A stretch of DNA of 64,000 bases from Primula veris. Taxonomy: Eukaryota > Streptophyta > Magnoliopsida > Ericales > Primulaceae. Under the pieces are notes generated by a model. That model did not search any database. It was not told the origin of the DNA and saw only the letters and a list, made by a program, of their open reading frames with translations. The position numbers and the translations under genes are program-made. Location of the stretch: NCBI GenBank assembly GCA_963682055.1, contig OY821740.1, positions 18,934,814 to 18,998,813 of the forward strand. Direction: 5' to 3'. This document shows positions 41,468-54,758 of the stretch, piece by piece (the stretch's first letter is position 1; each line of letters starts with the position of its first letter).

Positions 41468-44400
41468 ATGCACAAATGCATAATTTTTTTATTTTTTTTA
41501 ACAAACAGAAAATATATAAAAACAAGGTCTCTATGGGATAAACCCCCATAGTGGTCATTACATCGAGATACATTCTGAAAATTGACTCTAAAATCCATAT
41601 AGGAAATATTGCTAGAAAGGTGAAAATATGCCAAACAGCCAGCAAGACCTCTTGTTTCACCGGAAAAAGATCACCAAAAACCAAACGCCTCTCCTTATGC
41701 CCCCTCCACCTTGTATCTCCTAGATCAGTGTGATCAAAGGCATTTGATTCTTGGGTTTCCATTTCTAATTAGCAAAAGGAGCTCTGGATTAAAGCATTCA
41801 AAGACCTTCTAGTAATATATATACAAAAAACTGCCACATGAAAATGGGCATAAAGCTAAGTACCAAAAAAGATTAAAACTGCTAGACCATCTGTGTATAC
41901 CATAGTAAACTAAAAGCTGCTCCACTTGTATCTTTAAACAAAAGCTAATTAGAATTAAAAAGCGCAGAACTTTTTTCAGACATAAGTCCTCATTAAAAAG
42001 TTGCCTTTGTAGGCAAGACAAATCAAAAGAGCATAAGCTTCAGAAAAATTTCCTCACAAGCTTTAAATATCTGTTCTTATCCATAATATCTTATAAATCC
42101 CAAACACAACCTTGTTCTCAGACTGGTCATCTTCCCTGAACTGTTGTTTTGGTGATTTGGTAAACTTCAGAAAGGATTCATCATAAGTCAGAAGGTTAAA
42201 AAACAGTAAAGTTTTAAACCTTTTCTAGATTTTAAAGTAGCTACCCCTTAGGCAAGGTGTACTTTTTTGGTCCAAGAAATAAGAAGCATGAATATTCTTA
42301 GGTAAATCCATAGCTCTGCCTGTAGTAAAATTATTTCCATTTGAACCCATTTTGGCCAAACCATCCGCAACCTGGTTCTGCTCTCTGTAAGCATGCTTCA
42401 CAGTTAGTCCAACATAATCCATAAGTATGATTATGTCCTTCCATATAGAGCCAAATTTTAAGCCAGAATAAGACTTAGTGTTCCACCAAGTAACTATCAT
42501 TTCAGAGTCAGTTTCCACAATAACATTGGTCACACCCATAGTGTAGCAAATAATTAAACCCTCTTTAAGAGCCATCATCTCAGCATACATATTGGTTTGC
42601 TTGCCCAGATTTTTAGAAAAAGCTAGTACTATCATGCCTTTATGGTCTCTTAAAATGCCACCACATCCACTATTGTTGTTGTTAAAAGAGGATCCATCTA
42701 AGTTTATTTTTAATCTACCTGTGGGTGGACAAGTCCACCAAACCAACTTAGCCTTTTTCATCTTACAGTGAATAGTTTTCAGGTTTAAAGAAATAAGTGT
42801 AAGGCAATGAAAGTTATTAGCAGGTCTTTTGGGCTTTATCAAAAAATTAAGATCATGCAACCATTTAGTCACCTTTTTAATAATGCTTTCAGCACACATT
42901 TTCTCATTTTCAAACCTGTTTTTGTTCTTACTAAGCCATATTTCCCAATTAACAATGAAAGGGACTAGAACAGCTAGCATACCAGTTTGAGAGAGGTCAC
43001 ATAACTTGCACCATTTTACCATGTTTTGCTTCCAACAGTTGGTAAAGCTAATATTGAAACCAAAGACATCTGCAAAATAACTCCAAACCTGTTTACAAAT
43101 CTCACTAGAGCCAAAGAGATGATTAGCTGTGTCAATAGTGTGATCCCTACAACAAGAACAGCTAGTGACTGTGGTGATCCCATATTTTTTAAGATCCTCC
43201 TCCAGTTTAACAGCATTGTACCAAAGTTTCCAAGAAAAAATGCTTATTTTAGTGGGTAAAACAGTATTCCAAATATATTTTGCCACATTTAAAATAGGTT
43301 TCTTTTCCCTTACAAAATTATAAGAGTTTTTTGCAGTAAAGTCCCCATTAAAAGTAAAAGGCCAGTATCTAACATCATCTCCTTTTCTTAAAAACAATCT
43401 CTTACAGGTAACTTTCAGTAAAAGTTCATTTCCCCCCATGTGCCAAAGCAAGGTAGTGTCCCAGCCATTGTTATTGATGACCTGATTAAGCAGCACATTA
43501 GGAAAAACAACATTAAAAGACTGGCTAAGAGGGCCATCTCCTCACCAATTTTCATACCAAAAGCTTATGGAACCCTCATTAATATCCCATAAACTATTAT
43601 CCACCAGCATCTTAAAATGAGGGTTAATCATTTTCCAGACATAAGAAGAATGTGTGGCATTCACCACATGCTCACCCCAATTAGGGTTATTGTTACAATA
43701 TTTTTGAAACATAAAAACAGTCCATGGAGAATCAATTTCCATAAGTCTCCAGCACAGTTTGGCATGAAGAGCATTCATAAATTCTTTTAAGCTCCTCACC
43801 CCTATCCCACCTTCATTTACGGGGCAGGCTAACTTTCCCCATCTCATCCAATGATGTTTGTTTTTACTCTCTATTTCTCCCCAAAAGAAGTTAGCAAACT
43901 TGCTCTCAATTTTGGCTATGACAAGTGTTGGAGGATTAAGGACAGCAAGTATGTAAAGAGGCATGGAAGACAATACATGTTTAATGAGAGTAAGTTTAGC
44001 CCCAGCTGATAAAAAGTTTGCTTTTCAACTAGCCATTTTCTTTCCAATTTTGTCAATCAAAGGATCATACATAACAGAAGTGAGTTTAGTATTATGGAGT
44101 GGAATTCCTAGATACTTAGAAGGTAATGACCCCTCACTAAAACCAGTGATTCTGCTTATAATGCTATTCCTACCATTTTTAGATTTATTGGTTAAAAAGA
44201 CACTTTTAGCTTTGTTAAGCATTTGCCCAGAATTCTGTTCATACTTATTAATAAAAGACATAATCACCTCTAGGTTAGCTTTACTGCTATTAGCAAAAAT
44301 CAAGACATCATCAGCAAAAAGGATATGAGATATGGGCTCTACATTTACACAGGTTTTATACGGTACCAACTTACCTTTTATCATTAGATCACTCAAACCC

Positions 44401-46296
44401 CTACTTAGAACTTCTTCAGCTATAATAAATAGAAGAGAGGAGAGTGGATCCCCCTGTTTTAAACCTTTCCCAGAATTAAAATAGCCAGTAGAAACTCCAT
44501 TTAAGCAAATAGAATAATTAGCATTAGCAACACATCTCATAACAAGTTGAATCCAGTTTTTGTCAAAACCAAAACAATCAAGAACTTTTATCAGAAAAGA
44601 CCAGTTTAATTTGTCAAAAGATTTGGCCATGTCCAGTTTAAAAACAACATTACCCCCCCCTAACATTATCCCCAAGATGTTTAAAAAGCTCTTGGGCCAG
44701 TAGAATAACATCAGTAATAAGCCTACCTTCTACAAAGCCACTTTGGTTTTTGGATATAATTCTAGGTAAAAGCTTGGCTAATCTAGCAGTTAAAATTTTG
44801 GAGATAATCTTATACAGCACTTGACACAGACTAATAGGTCTAAATTGGGTAAAATCAGTGGGATTGTCTACTTTGGGTATTAAAATAATAAGAGAAGAAC
44901 AGCAGACTTTGGTAAAGAGTGACCTTTAAAAAAACTATGCACCGCTTTTATCAAATCATTTTGAATAATATCCCAACAATGTATATAGAAAGAGGAAGAA
45001 AATCCATCAGGGCCAGGGGCAGAGTCACTGGGTATATCAAAAGTGGCATTTTTAATTTCCTCATCACTAGGTATAGTGTTGAGGATCCTATTATCAGACT
45101 CAGATATTAAATTAGGGATGACCTCAAATAGATCATTAGTAATAGAAACAGGGGAAAAGGAGAAGTGATTAGCAAAAAAATTACCAGCCTCACTTTGTAT
45201 CTCTTTTAAGTCCTCAGTAATGGTTCCATCAGCCAGCTTTATTTGCAGAATCTTACTCTTGGCTCTTTTGTGTTTTAGCATTTGGTGGAAAAACTTGGAA
45301 TTTCTGTCCCCTTCTTTTAGCCATTTAACTCTAGCTTTTTGCTTGTAAATTTTTTTTCCCTGTAGAACTAAATCATTATAAATTTTGAGAATTTTAGTAT
45401 ACTGTTCACAGTAGTTATCCCCCAAAATAACAAGTTGGTTTTCAGCAAAAATCAAATCATCTTTTGCCTTGGCTAGATTGCCATGTATATTACCAAAAAT
45501 CTCCTTATTCCATTTTTTAATACACATTTTAAGCCTTTTAAGTTTAAAACAAAAGTTATCCATGCCTTCCAAATTAGTAGGGTTATCCCAATTATTAGCC
45601 ACCATGTCTGTGAACCCCTCATGCTTAGTCCACATCCTGAAAAACTTAAAATTAGTGGGGCCAAATGTTGGTGCTGAAGCAGTAGTAAAAATAAGAGCAG
45701 AGTGGTCAGATACAGTTCTTTCAGCAACAGTGAGCTTTATATTGTGATAAATAGTTTCCCAATGAGAAGTTATCAAAGCCCTGTCTAGTTGTTCAAAAAC
45801 CACTTTACCAAGATTAATCCTACTCCAAGTATAAATGGATCCAGTATGTGCCATATTAATAAATGCATTACTATTAATGAAATCTAGGAAATCATTTTTA
45901 TCAGCACTAGCTTTTTTGTTACCTCCTAGTTTCTCATGATCATACCTAATGGTGTTAAAATCCCCTACCACTTTCCAAGGTCTATTATTGAGATTCAAAC
46001 ATGTCAGATCATGCCACAAATCCCTTCTTTCTATATAATTACATTTTGCATAGACAACAGTGAGAAAAGATTCAATGGGAGACTTGAAATGAATGGTAAT
46101 AGATTGAGAAGTTGAGAGTAAAACACTGATATCTAGGTCCTTTTTATAGAAAAACCAAATTTTCCCTCCTTCATTGGTGTTTGAAATAACTAAGTCCATA
46201 TTAAATTTATTAGCAATGGGGCCTGCTTTATCAAAATTGATCATAGGCTCTAACAGGGCAAAAAAATCTATTTTAAACTTCCTAACATATTTAAGC

Positions 46297-47461
46297 TGTT
46301 GAACTTAGAGTTCAATAATTGATTTTGATTATAACGTTGATTATGTTTTTAATGATTTTACGGTTTTACGATTTCGATGATATAATGCTTGTCTTTTCCA
46401 ATAGTAGAAATTGTAAATTTCAGAACGCCATAAAGATAGAGCACGGAAAAACGAAGCCACAGGTTCAAGCGGAACCAGAATCGGAGCTAAAACGAAGGAG
46501 TTATGAGCTTTCGAAGAAGACCGAAAAACTGCCAGAAGAACAGTCGACCGATCGACTGGACAAAAACGACCGATCGTTTTTGGTCCAAATTCTTCCAGTG
46601 AGCACGTCGAAAAAACAACCGATCGTTTCTCAGAAAACGACCGATCGTTTTCTGAAAACGACCGATCGACTGTAGAAAACGACTGATCGTTTTCTGCAGA
46701 ATTCGAAAACAGCTTTTCAGCTTTTTCTGGAAAACAGCTTAAAATACCCTCAACCACTTCCAACGGTCACAACACAGAAAAACAGACTTTGTGACCATAT
46801 AAACCTCCCAAATCTTTCTTCAAACACACCAATCCATTATCCTAAAACCTCTCTTAATAAAAACCCAAATTATCACCATTTTGGTGAAAATATTCGAAAA
46901 AGAGGAAATTAAGAAGAAAGCGATTCAAGCTCGAACAACAACAAAGACTCACCAATTAGCTTATTTAGAAGCAAATAGAATAGTGAGTGTAGTTACATTT
47001 TTGTAACAAAATTGTAACGAGTATTTTATAAACTCATTTTTGTGAGCGAGTGATCGGGTAGAGGCTTTGTAAGCAAGTGAAGCTTAAAAGCTCTAGGTCT
47101 TTCAATTCGGGACACTCATAAAGTGAGGGGGAGCTTAATCAGTCGATTAGCTCGTTAGGATTGTAATATCCGGGAAAAGAATTTTTAGTGAAATACTCGG
47201 TAGTACCGAGGAGAGGACGTAGGCGCGTTTTGCCGAACCTCTATAAATTACGGTGTTATCTTCTTCCCTTTAACTTTAATTTTCCGCAAATATTTATTCT
47301 TTCTTGCTTGCGTTTGAATTTATTAACGATTATTAACGCTTAAGGTTAGAATTGCGTAAGTTGGGGTGTTTAGTTGCACTTAAGTTTAATTAGGCGAAAA
47401 TCGCCATAAACCTTATTCACCCCCCCCCCCCCTCTAAGGTTTAGCCGCACACGGGCCAACA
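46297..47461 (+). repeat. Copia-type solo LTR (1165 bp) inserted in the LINE
   Basis: It runs TGTTGAACTTAGAG ... GGGCCAACA with perfect TAAGC duplications at 46292-46296 and 47462-47466. Removing it with one TAAGC rejoins the LINE frame across QLLKYVRKF. The 3' part, with 'ttattcaccccccc' near the end, has the look of large Copia (SIRE/Maximus-like) LTRs; the lineage is inferred. Open frames inside it on either strand are spurious. Confidence 0.88.
46541..46705. repeat. CGATCG-centred repeats in the solo LTR
   Basis: Six spaced copies of 'cgaccgatcg' or close variants occur, several as 'aaaacgaccgatcgttttc', whose centre is self-complementary. Confidence 0.75.
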
Positions 47462-47520
47462 TAAGCAATTGTGCCTGTGACAGTGCATTAGCAATGCCTC
47501 TAATATTCCATATAATGTAA

Positions 47521-49056
47521 TTATACATTTAAAAGGTTGGATTGTACCTTTTTGGTAATTTTACCTTCAGGTGAATATCTCTTTGGTGGCTTCCCTCCTC
47601 TCTTGATTCTTGGTGTATCAGAGTAGTATCCTTCTTCTGCTGTTTGCTTGCCTCTTCCAACACAGGTGTCTAGGTGTAGAGTGTCCATCATTTTTGCAGC
47701 TGACTGCATGATCACTATCTCTTCCCCAATCTCTATGGAATGTTCATTCTCACTTTCCAAAGTGTTCATGGTTAGCTTGGCCTGTTTGTTTGCCCTATTT
47801 CTCTCTCTTTTTTTTGCTTTGTTAGTTTTTGTAAGGTTAGAAACTTGTTCAGAGAAAGACTGGCATAAGTTTTGAGTCCCCTTTTCTTTAGTCTGTATTC
47901 CTTTTATGCTCAGTGTATCCCCTCTCTCCTCAGCTCCCTTTTCCTTTGTGTCCATAATAGCCACTATTAGATTGTTGTCTTCTTCCTTTTTCTCAGAATT
48001 TTCCTTAAGGCTGGTACTTATTATCAAGCTAGAATTTCTTGTATCCTCTTTTTCCTCTTCACTTTCAATTTCTACCCATTTACCTTTTTCTTTTCTGAGA
48101 AATTTTCTTTTTGGTTCTATACTATCCAGACCCAGGTCTTTAACAGGTTTCTTAACTATATAAGCCTGTTTTGAACCTAATTTTTTCTTTTGATTATCCC
48201 TATTTTCAGGCTTATTCTCATTCTTATTCAAATTGTCAGCAATAGGTTTTACTTCTTGGTTACCCAAGCTTACTCCATTTCTAACCCTTTTGCATTCAAA
48301 ATGTTCATGCCCTTGTAAACAACACAGGCTGCAATATTTGGGGGATTTTTCATAGTCAATTCTTTGCCAATACCCCTCCTCTAGAGATGAGCCAATCCAA
48401 ATTCTATAAACCCTAGTTTTTGATAGATCCATTTCAATGCAAACCCTAGCATACATAGGTCTTACATGGGTAAGAGTAGCAATGTCTGCCTCTAGAAAAC
48501 CACCTAAGGATTGAGTAATAGCTTTAAGGTAGGATAACACACAGAAATTTAGTGGTAAAAGGGGAATTCTAACCCAGACAGGTGCTATGGCAGATTCCTT
48601 AAAGAGTGAAAAATCACTTGTCCATTTAAAAAGTCTGTATAAAGCCCCTTCCATCTCATGAGATGTCCTAGTCCAGGCTTTATTATAATCATTTATATTA
48701 AGCATTTTGATAAAAACATGCCTATAATCAATAAGCCCTACAATTGGCATCTTATCTAACCCCCAATTTTTGGCAATATATTCCCTAATATTTTCTATCT
48801 TAGGTCTACCCTTGCTGAACTTAGCTATAAGTGCTAATTGTAAAGGTACCTCAGACCTTTGAAGTTCTAATTGTGAAAATATCACCGCAGGTTCTGATCC
48901 CTTATTATTACTTTGTCTAAGTGGCAGTTGAATATCATTGATCGTAATAGAACGTAGATCCACCTTACCTTCTAATCCATTAGAAATAGATGATTTACCT
49001 GATACGACTGATACATAGCTTGGTTTGATACTCTCGTTTTCCTTGTTTTTCTCCAT
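47521..49056 (-). CDS. LINE ORF1 (DUF4283-type, CCHC zinc knuckle)
   Basis: An intact 511-residue frame. An N-terminal region of DUF4283 type (about 60-240) contains MPIVGLIDYRHVFIKML, MEGALYRLFKWTSDF and WVRIPLLPLNF. It is followed by a CCHC knuckle CSLCCLQGHEHFEC (about 245-258) and a long charged, basic tail (Lys/Glu-rich) likely disordered. In plant L1 elements this protein binds element RNA and forms the ribonucleoprotein. Its stop overlaps the ORF2 start (ATGTATAA, 47521-47528), which suggests coupled translation or re-initiation. Confidence 0.9.
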   Translation of the reverse strand: MEKNKENESIKPSYVSVVSGKSSISNGLEGKVDLRSITINDIQLPLRQSNNKGSEPAVIFSQLELQRSEVPLQLALIAKFSKGRPKIENIREYIAKNWGLDKMPIVGLIDYRHVFIKMLNINDYNKAWTRTSHEMEGALYRLFKWTSDFSLFKESAIAPVWVRIPLLPLNFCVLSYLKAITQSLGGFLEADIATLTHVRPMYARVCIEMDLSKTRVYRIWIGSSLEEGYWQRIDYEKSPKYCSLCCLQGHEHFECKRVRNGVSLGNQEVKPIADNLNKNENKPENRDNQKKKLGSKQAYIVKKPVKDLGLDSIEPKRKFLRKEKGKWVEIESEEEKEDTRNSSLIISTSLKENSEKKEEDNNLIVAIMDTKEKGAEERGDTLSIKGIQTKEKGTQNLCQSFSEQVSNLTKTNKAKKRERNRANKQAKLTMNTLESENEHSIEIGEEIVIMQSAAKMMDTLHLDTCVGRGKQTAEEGYYSDTPRIKRGGKPPKRYSPEGKITKKVQSNLLNV

Positions 49057-49263
49057 ATCTGATTGATTGCTCTTCGAAATCTTACAAATTGAGGGTGGGG
49101 TTATTCTATCTAACCCATTAGGGTTAGTATTATGTGGTGTATTTATGATTAAGGCGTTGTTTTAGTGGTGGAGAGGTGAGGAGATGAAAGGATAAGAGGC
49201 GGCGCCTTATCTCTCTGTTCTCTCTCTCTCTCTAGGGTTGTTTTGATGCACAAATGCATAATT

Positions 49264-52200
49264 AATACATAACCAAATGGCCGGGTTAACTTAAAAGCTT
49301 TTTTTTTTTGGTTTTCAACCAAATAAGCTATATATGTCACTTATTTAATTGCATTAAGTTCAAAACTTATTCCCACTTTTGTTATTGTTTTTATAACAAG
49401 TTTTGAAGATGGTCTTCTTAAGTAATAAACAATTTTCTTTACAAGATTGTCTCACTCCGGATACAAGTTGTATAATATGACTGAAAACTTTATTTTGATA
49501 TGAGTGAATTCAAAATCTGATAAGCTTGAAATAGGATTGGATAAGAGATTCTTCGTTGTTCAAGGTCAAAAAACTCACTGCCCTTAGTTGGTATTCTTTG
49601 TCACTATTTTCTTTTGCATAACCGGAAAAAGGCAATTGTTCCATTTCACGTAAGCCATGATATGACAGTATGATTTTAATACCAGTATTTGAGGAGAGAC
49701 TTTATAGACTGAGACTTTCTGTAACTTATCATTTAGATCGAAGCACATGGCCATATTTTTTGTTTTATTGAGTTGTTTATTTATTGGTATAGAACATAAC
49801 TTCTCCCATAAAATTAGAGCAATGAGTTGTAAAACATGAAACCATATACCCATCTTAATTTATGTCTTAATGTTTTGGAAATAGTTTAAACCGCATATGA
49901 GCGTCGTCTTTTTCTACACATTGCGTGCTTTTCCATTGTTAGAGAAGTAAGAGTTGATTAACTTACTGCCAAATTTCCTTATTTAATATCATGCCCATTT
50001 GCTGTCAAACTAATATTCAAAAGCCAAAATGGTAACAATTTCCTTTCAAGTGGTTTACAAATTCAAATTTGGTCCATTCTCTAATGAAATTCGGTTTATA
50101 AGTAGGCTCGGAAGTCGGAACTTGACAATTCACTTTTATTTTTTTTGTAATTTTTGAAAAAAAAGAAGAAGATTATACGACTTGCTGATTTGAGATTGTT
50201 TTTTTATAAAGGTCACCAAATAGAGAGAATTATTGTTACCTAAAATTTTCCTTTTGGTGTTGTCAAAGGAGAATGTCAATTTATTATTGCAGTGAATAAA
50301 GATGTAACAAGCCGGCAAGTAAATCACAACATTTTCTTTTAAACTTTCTGGTCACATAATTCCTATAAATGTTTGAAAAAACTTATAAAAACGTTTATTA
50401 CTTTTTACATGATCGAGACTGAACTGCGTACTGCTTCTACGCTTTTCACCAAAACCTAACAAAATACACGGACATCATACTTGCATGCATACTCCTGTTC
50501 AATTTACATAGGACGATAAATATACGCATTGACTATATTGTTAGGGATTTCTAATGGTCCACATTATTCGGAACCTTCATTGAACTGTTACTACTACAAC
50601 TAGGATAATATCAATCTTTTGGCAAAATAAAAAAGTTGATATGTCAAAGTCCTTTTTTTTCCGAATCTATTTTAAACTTTGAACTGTTTTCATTATTATA
50701 GTCGCAGACGCACTCAATTACCTATATGATCAACTATTAAGAGTTTGATATTTGTATCTTACTTATAACTTGAGGTTTCTTCTTTACTTCGTCATTTTCT
50801 TAATTCTTTACTCTTTTTTCTAAACTACAGAGACAGAGCTGAAATTGTAATACTTTAGGTTAGTAATGTTGCTGGTCACGAGGACAAACGGATCGCCATT
50901 GCATTGAGGTCGTTGGAGAGTACAATGAAAGATTCAATTAGCTAACCGTTACAGCTACATGAGTCAAGCTATTTGAAATTGTTGTATGAAGTAAAGAATG
51001 TTAAGACATAATTTGAAGCTGCAATTTTGAGTTGATAATTGGCACGAGGTACTATAGTCAACATAATCAGCCTTCATATGATCTTCTAATGCATATGTGT
51101 TTTGTACACCAATTTCAATCTAACCCGTGGTTACATGGTCTTTCCAACGTTTCCAGATTGGTTACCTTTGTCGTCAAAACATTACTTTCTTTTCCGTCTG
51201 TACAACAGTCACAATCTTCATATTTGTAAGGAAATTAACTTTTCTCGTACAGTACCTGTTTTAATTGTGACTTATGTGCAAAGTTATATGGCGTATGCTG
51301 ATATTTTTCTAAGTTGGAATATACAATATAATTCTTTTTTTTACTTAATTTTGAAATTCTTAATTTTCATATTCAAGACTATTTTGTAACAAGCACATAC
51401 TTTATAAATTTTAGAATAACATGAACATGTGTCAATCATGAAAGTACATGTATGTATGTCCACTAAATGTTTTAAATATGTCAATAATCAGATGTTGTCC
51501 TTTGTGAAATCGATGGAAAACCGACCGACGAGTAGCATGGGCCGCGTATATATAAATGACGCAACATTAGCTTTTGGTCCGTTGGTTCATTTATGATGCT
51601 ACCGTTACATGTCTGTCACATTAAGGATTTGGTATTCCAACCTTACATGCCTGTGCTTCACTGCGCATATAACTACTAACGAATGTTTTAGTAACATGTC
51701 ACTACGTGTCAAATGTTTGAAAGTAGTCGCTCCTATTAATTGCCACGCATTGTAAGTTCATCATATATATTGCTGTAGTAATAATTTATTTACAGAATTA
51801 TATATGTTCTGAAACCATGTTTTTTTCTTTAATTTTTATCTTACTGATTAGGATGCATGTTAGATATTGTTTGATGTTTTTTTCTCAAGGATGTAATTTG
51901 TTCGCACACTTTCTTCCTTTCACACATGTAATTATTGCTTATTAGCTTGAATACATGGACTAGCTAAGCAGGCCACCATCGGTTGGTTTGGTTTGGTTGG
52001 TTTTTTAAAAAAAATGCCCAAAATTATCCTTCTAATAAAAGGTTATCTATTTTTTTATGCTCCTTTTGTGTTGATAGCTGTAACCATACTCTATATTACT
52101 CGGATTATATGTTTACTGTTTTCTTAATTTGGTTTATTTATTATCACTTTCAATTTGTTCTCATTGAGTTGTGATTTTTGTGGGCGATGAATTTGTGCGT

Positions 52201-54130
52201 GTAACAAGCATGTTTATCCATTGTATATTAATGGTCCATTGTACTAATTTGTGCGTGTGCGTGTGTTTGGGTTAATGTTTATTTACTTAATGGTCCATTG
52301 TACTTGTTTTGCAGTTATCTAATCCAGATATACAACCATTTTATCAAAGATTTTATACATTTTCATAACCTTTTATCGGGGTTACAGACTCAACCTTTCC
52401 CCCTAAGGTGTTTTTCAAAATTTGTAATTAGTTAGTTTTTTAAAGAAAAATACCAATGTGTGGCAATTTCTTTATTTAATTAGATTAATCATTTTAACTT
52501 ATGGGCTTTCTTTTTGTTAGTCATTGACAGTTTATATTCAGTGTATATCAAAATCAAAGCCCCACTCATTACGCTTGCACTCAAATATATATAAGGAAGC
52601 ACTTTTAATCACAAGTTTCTTTTGGAATACCTCAAACCGAAAGCAACGCAAGCATGCTATTCTTCGATTCCTCTACAGGAGACCAACTACAATTACTTTT
52701 TTATTGAGATAACTTTTGAATCCTTAAGTTTGTATATGATTTTAGTTTTTAATACACTTTTATTATGTAATTCACTTTTGTTGTAGGTCCAATCATACCC
52801 CTATCATGATTCTCTTCAGTTTAGAATTAGCTTCACAAACCGTGTGGAATCAAACTTAAATTCTCAGGTTTTGCAATTTTAGATCTTAAAGTCGTTTAAA
52901 GGGACAGAGAGTGAAGTTCAAATGATTATATCGTAAAAAGTATCACGAGCCTGATAGTAACAAGAAGTTTATTGGACTCATCTTGTAATTAGTTTTCATT
53001 CATTAGATGTTACTTTTCTGTACTAAGAGGACTAATTTGTAAGAATTAGAAAGTTGTGAATTGGCAGTTAGAAAATGCAAACTCATCATCTGTTATATAT
53101 ACTCAGTTGGTTTTCGTTTTACGGTTAAGAGAACAATTAAATAAATTCAGTTCTTCTTCAATTTCAAGAGCTTTTCTTATAAATTTGTCACCTATAAATG
53201 AGGACTTCTTTAACATGAGGAGAAAATCCAAACACTTGGATGAAACAGCAGCAATTTACTCCTCTATAGTATATGAGTAGTTTTACATGTTACGCGACGG
53301 CTGTTTCGTATTAGAGTTCTCAAAGCCAAAAACCTAACAGACAAAGTGTGATAACCTCGTGCATGAGCTCAAACAACTGCAAGTTTCAGTGCTCATTATC
53401 ATCTTACGATGGTATAGATAAATCATAAGATTAAGACCTGGATAGACTGATGGAGGAGTATGTAATGAATGATGCATTATTCATGTGTATGCAGTACATA
53501 AAAAGCTTCTTCGACCATTCAGTGTTTTATGTCTCTTGAATTTGACCGCATAAGGATGGTTCTATTTTTGTGTATGATTATTCATTGTAGATACCTTACC
53601 TAATACCATAAACAACCAAACGATAGTTCTCACTCCTCATTTTATTTTAGTTAGTTTACAACACATATCGGTCATTGTCACGAGTAAACAACCTGTGCAT
53701 TGTGGATTCAAATTTCTAGAGTTTATAATGCATTCATTTCCTCTAGAGTTCTATCTAATAGATGAAATTAACACAATACAATAGTTTAGATTTATGCGTG
53801 AGTTTTGTAATTCTCTTTTTACATAATTTTAATATAAAAAATAAGATATATTAAAATCAATTAATTTTTATTTTTATTTTTAATTAATATTTTAATTTAA
53901 AATATTCTCAACTGTGGTTATATAATTTTAAACATTTAGTAACCCATCGTATCATTGTCCGCTTCTAAAAACATAAAATTCGGAATATTAAATTCTTGTC
54001 TCTCTTATTCATTTAAACATAATTAGCCTGATATCCATTGAGAATTAAAAAGGTTTCTTTATTCATTTGGTGGTCCACTTTTGTCAAACTTGAACCAAGG
54101 GGAATGCACCTAGCTTGCTGGCCTGTCACT
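49264..54130. other. Long AT-rich spacer
   Basis: Nearly 5 kb without any gene or clear element that I can support. Open stretches (for example 51032-51389 and 53056-53280) are short, AT-rich and without recognisable family features. Degraded transposon sequence is likely but not identifiable by eye. Confidence 0.5.
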
Positions 54131-54320
54131 TTTCATAGGGTTTGGTTAGGATCGGTACCCGATCCGTAAACACTCAATTCGTATCCTGACCTGATTATTT
54201 TTGGAAGTGAAAAAAAATTCTGATCCCGAGCCGATAAAAGTTGGGACCCGATTTTTTCGATAACCGAATTTTTGGAATCCCATAGGGTCGGGATCCCTAT
54301 AGTCAAAACAGACCTATTAA
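54131..54320. mobile_element. Possible hAT-like MITE fragment
   Basis: It is rich in 'ggatcggtacccgatcc', 'gggacccgat' and 'gggtcgggatccc', a composition seen in short hAT-like plant MITEs. The ends were not resolved. Confidence 0.3.
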
Positions 54321-54758
54321 AATCACGTAATACAACTCTAATGATGGTGAGTTCATTTCCATCTAAAGTTTTAAACATATAGCTTAAATCCATTAAAACC
54401 GACATTCTAATCTTTCGTGTGTAAACTATATAACTCTACACACTATAACATCTACTAAATAGAATAATAGACATTTATTTAATCATTCAAACAATAATAA
54501 TAAATAACAATTGTTCATATTATTTTTATTAAATATATATTATTTCAAAACATTTTTAAATATAAATTAAAAAATAAGCATGTATTTTAAATAACTAGAA
54601 AAAAATATTATTAATGTAAAATAGTAAACTTATCAAATAGAAAGCACAAAAATAACTACACCTCAATCACCATATTCATGCATGTGACGTTGAAAGAATT
54701 AAGGGCAGTTTGAACATTAAAAAAATTGGGGGATTAAATTTTGGAATATTAGTGGATA

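Larger units (their letters stand above)
42225..47528 (-). pseudogene. LINE ORF2 (endonuclease, reverse transcriptase, RNase H), interrupted
   Basis: ORF2 starts at ATG 47526-47528 and opens MYNYIIWNIRGIANALSQ, the first strand of the EEP endonuclease. It is split by the solo LTR at 46297-47461 and resumes from 46291 (KVVGDFNTI, TVSDHSALI). RT follows: SDSAPGPDGF, VVFKLDMAKSFDKLNWSF, GLKQGDPLSSLLF and catalytic FADDVLIF. Then come an RVT zinc-binding segment and an RNase H domain (INLDGSS, GGILRD, AEMMALKEGL, VETDSE, REQNQVADGLAKMG). Lesions besides the LTR are a frameshift near 44905, a frameshift at a C8 run near 44653, an in-frame TGA at 44025-44027 and another at 43542-43544. The C-terminus ends at 42225. 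Confidence 0.9.
41486..49245 (-). mobile_element. L1-type LINE (non-LTR retrotransposon)
   Basis: An 18-bp target duplication, ATGCACAAATGCATAATT, lies at 41468-41485 and 49246-49263. At the left (3') end a T-rich tract on the plus strand is the copy of the poly-A tail, as expected from target-primed reverse transcription. The order on the minus strand is a GA-rich 5' leader, ORF1, ORF2 and an about 700-bp 3' UTR. The element is full length but interrupted in ORF2 by a later solo LTR. ORF1 is open, while ORF2 has stops and frameshifts, so this copy is dead. Confidence 0.93.

Noticed and set aside
41442..41762. 106-codon minus-strand frame
   Set aside because: It lies in the LINE 3' UTR and runs through the poly-A region into the target duplication.
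46319..46763. Open frames on both strands
   Set aside because: They fall inside the solo LTR and reflect its CGATCG repeats.
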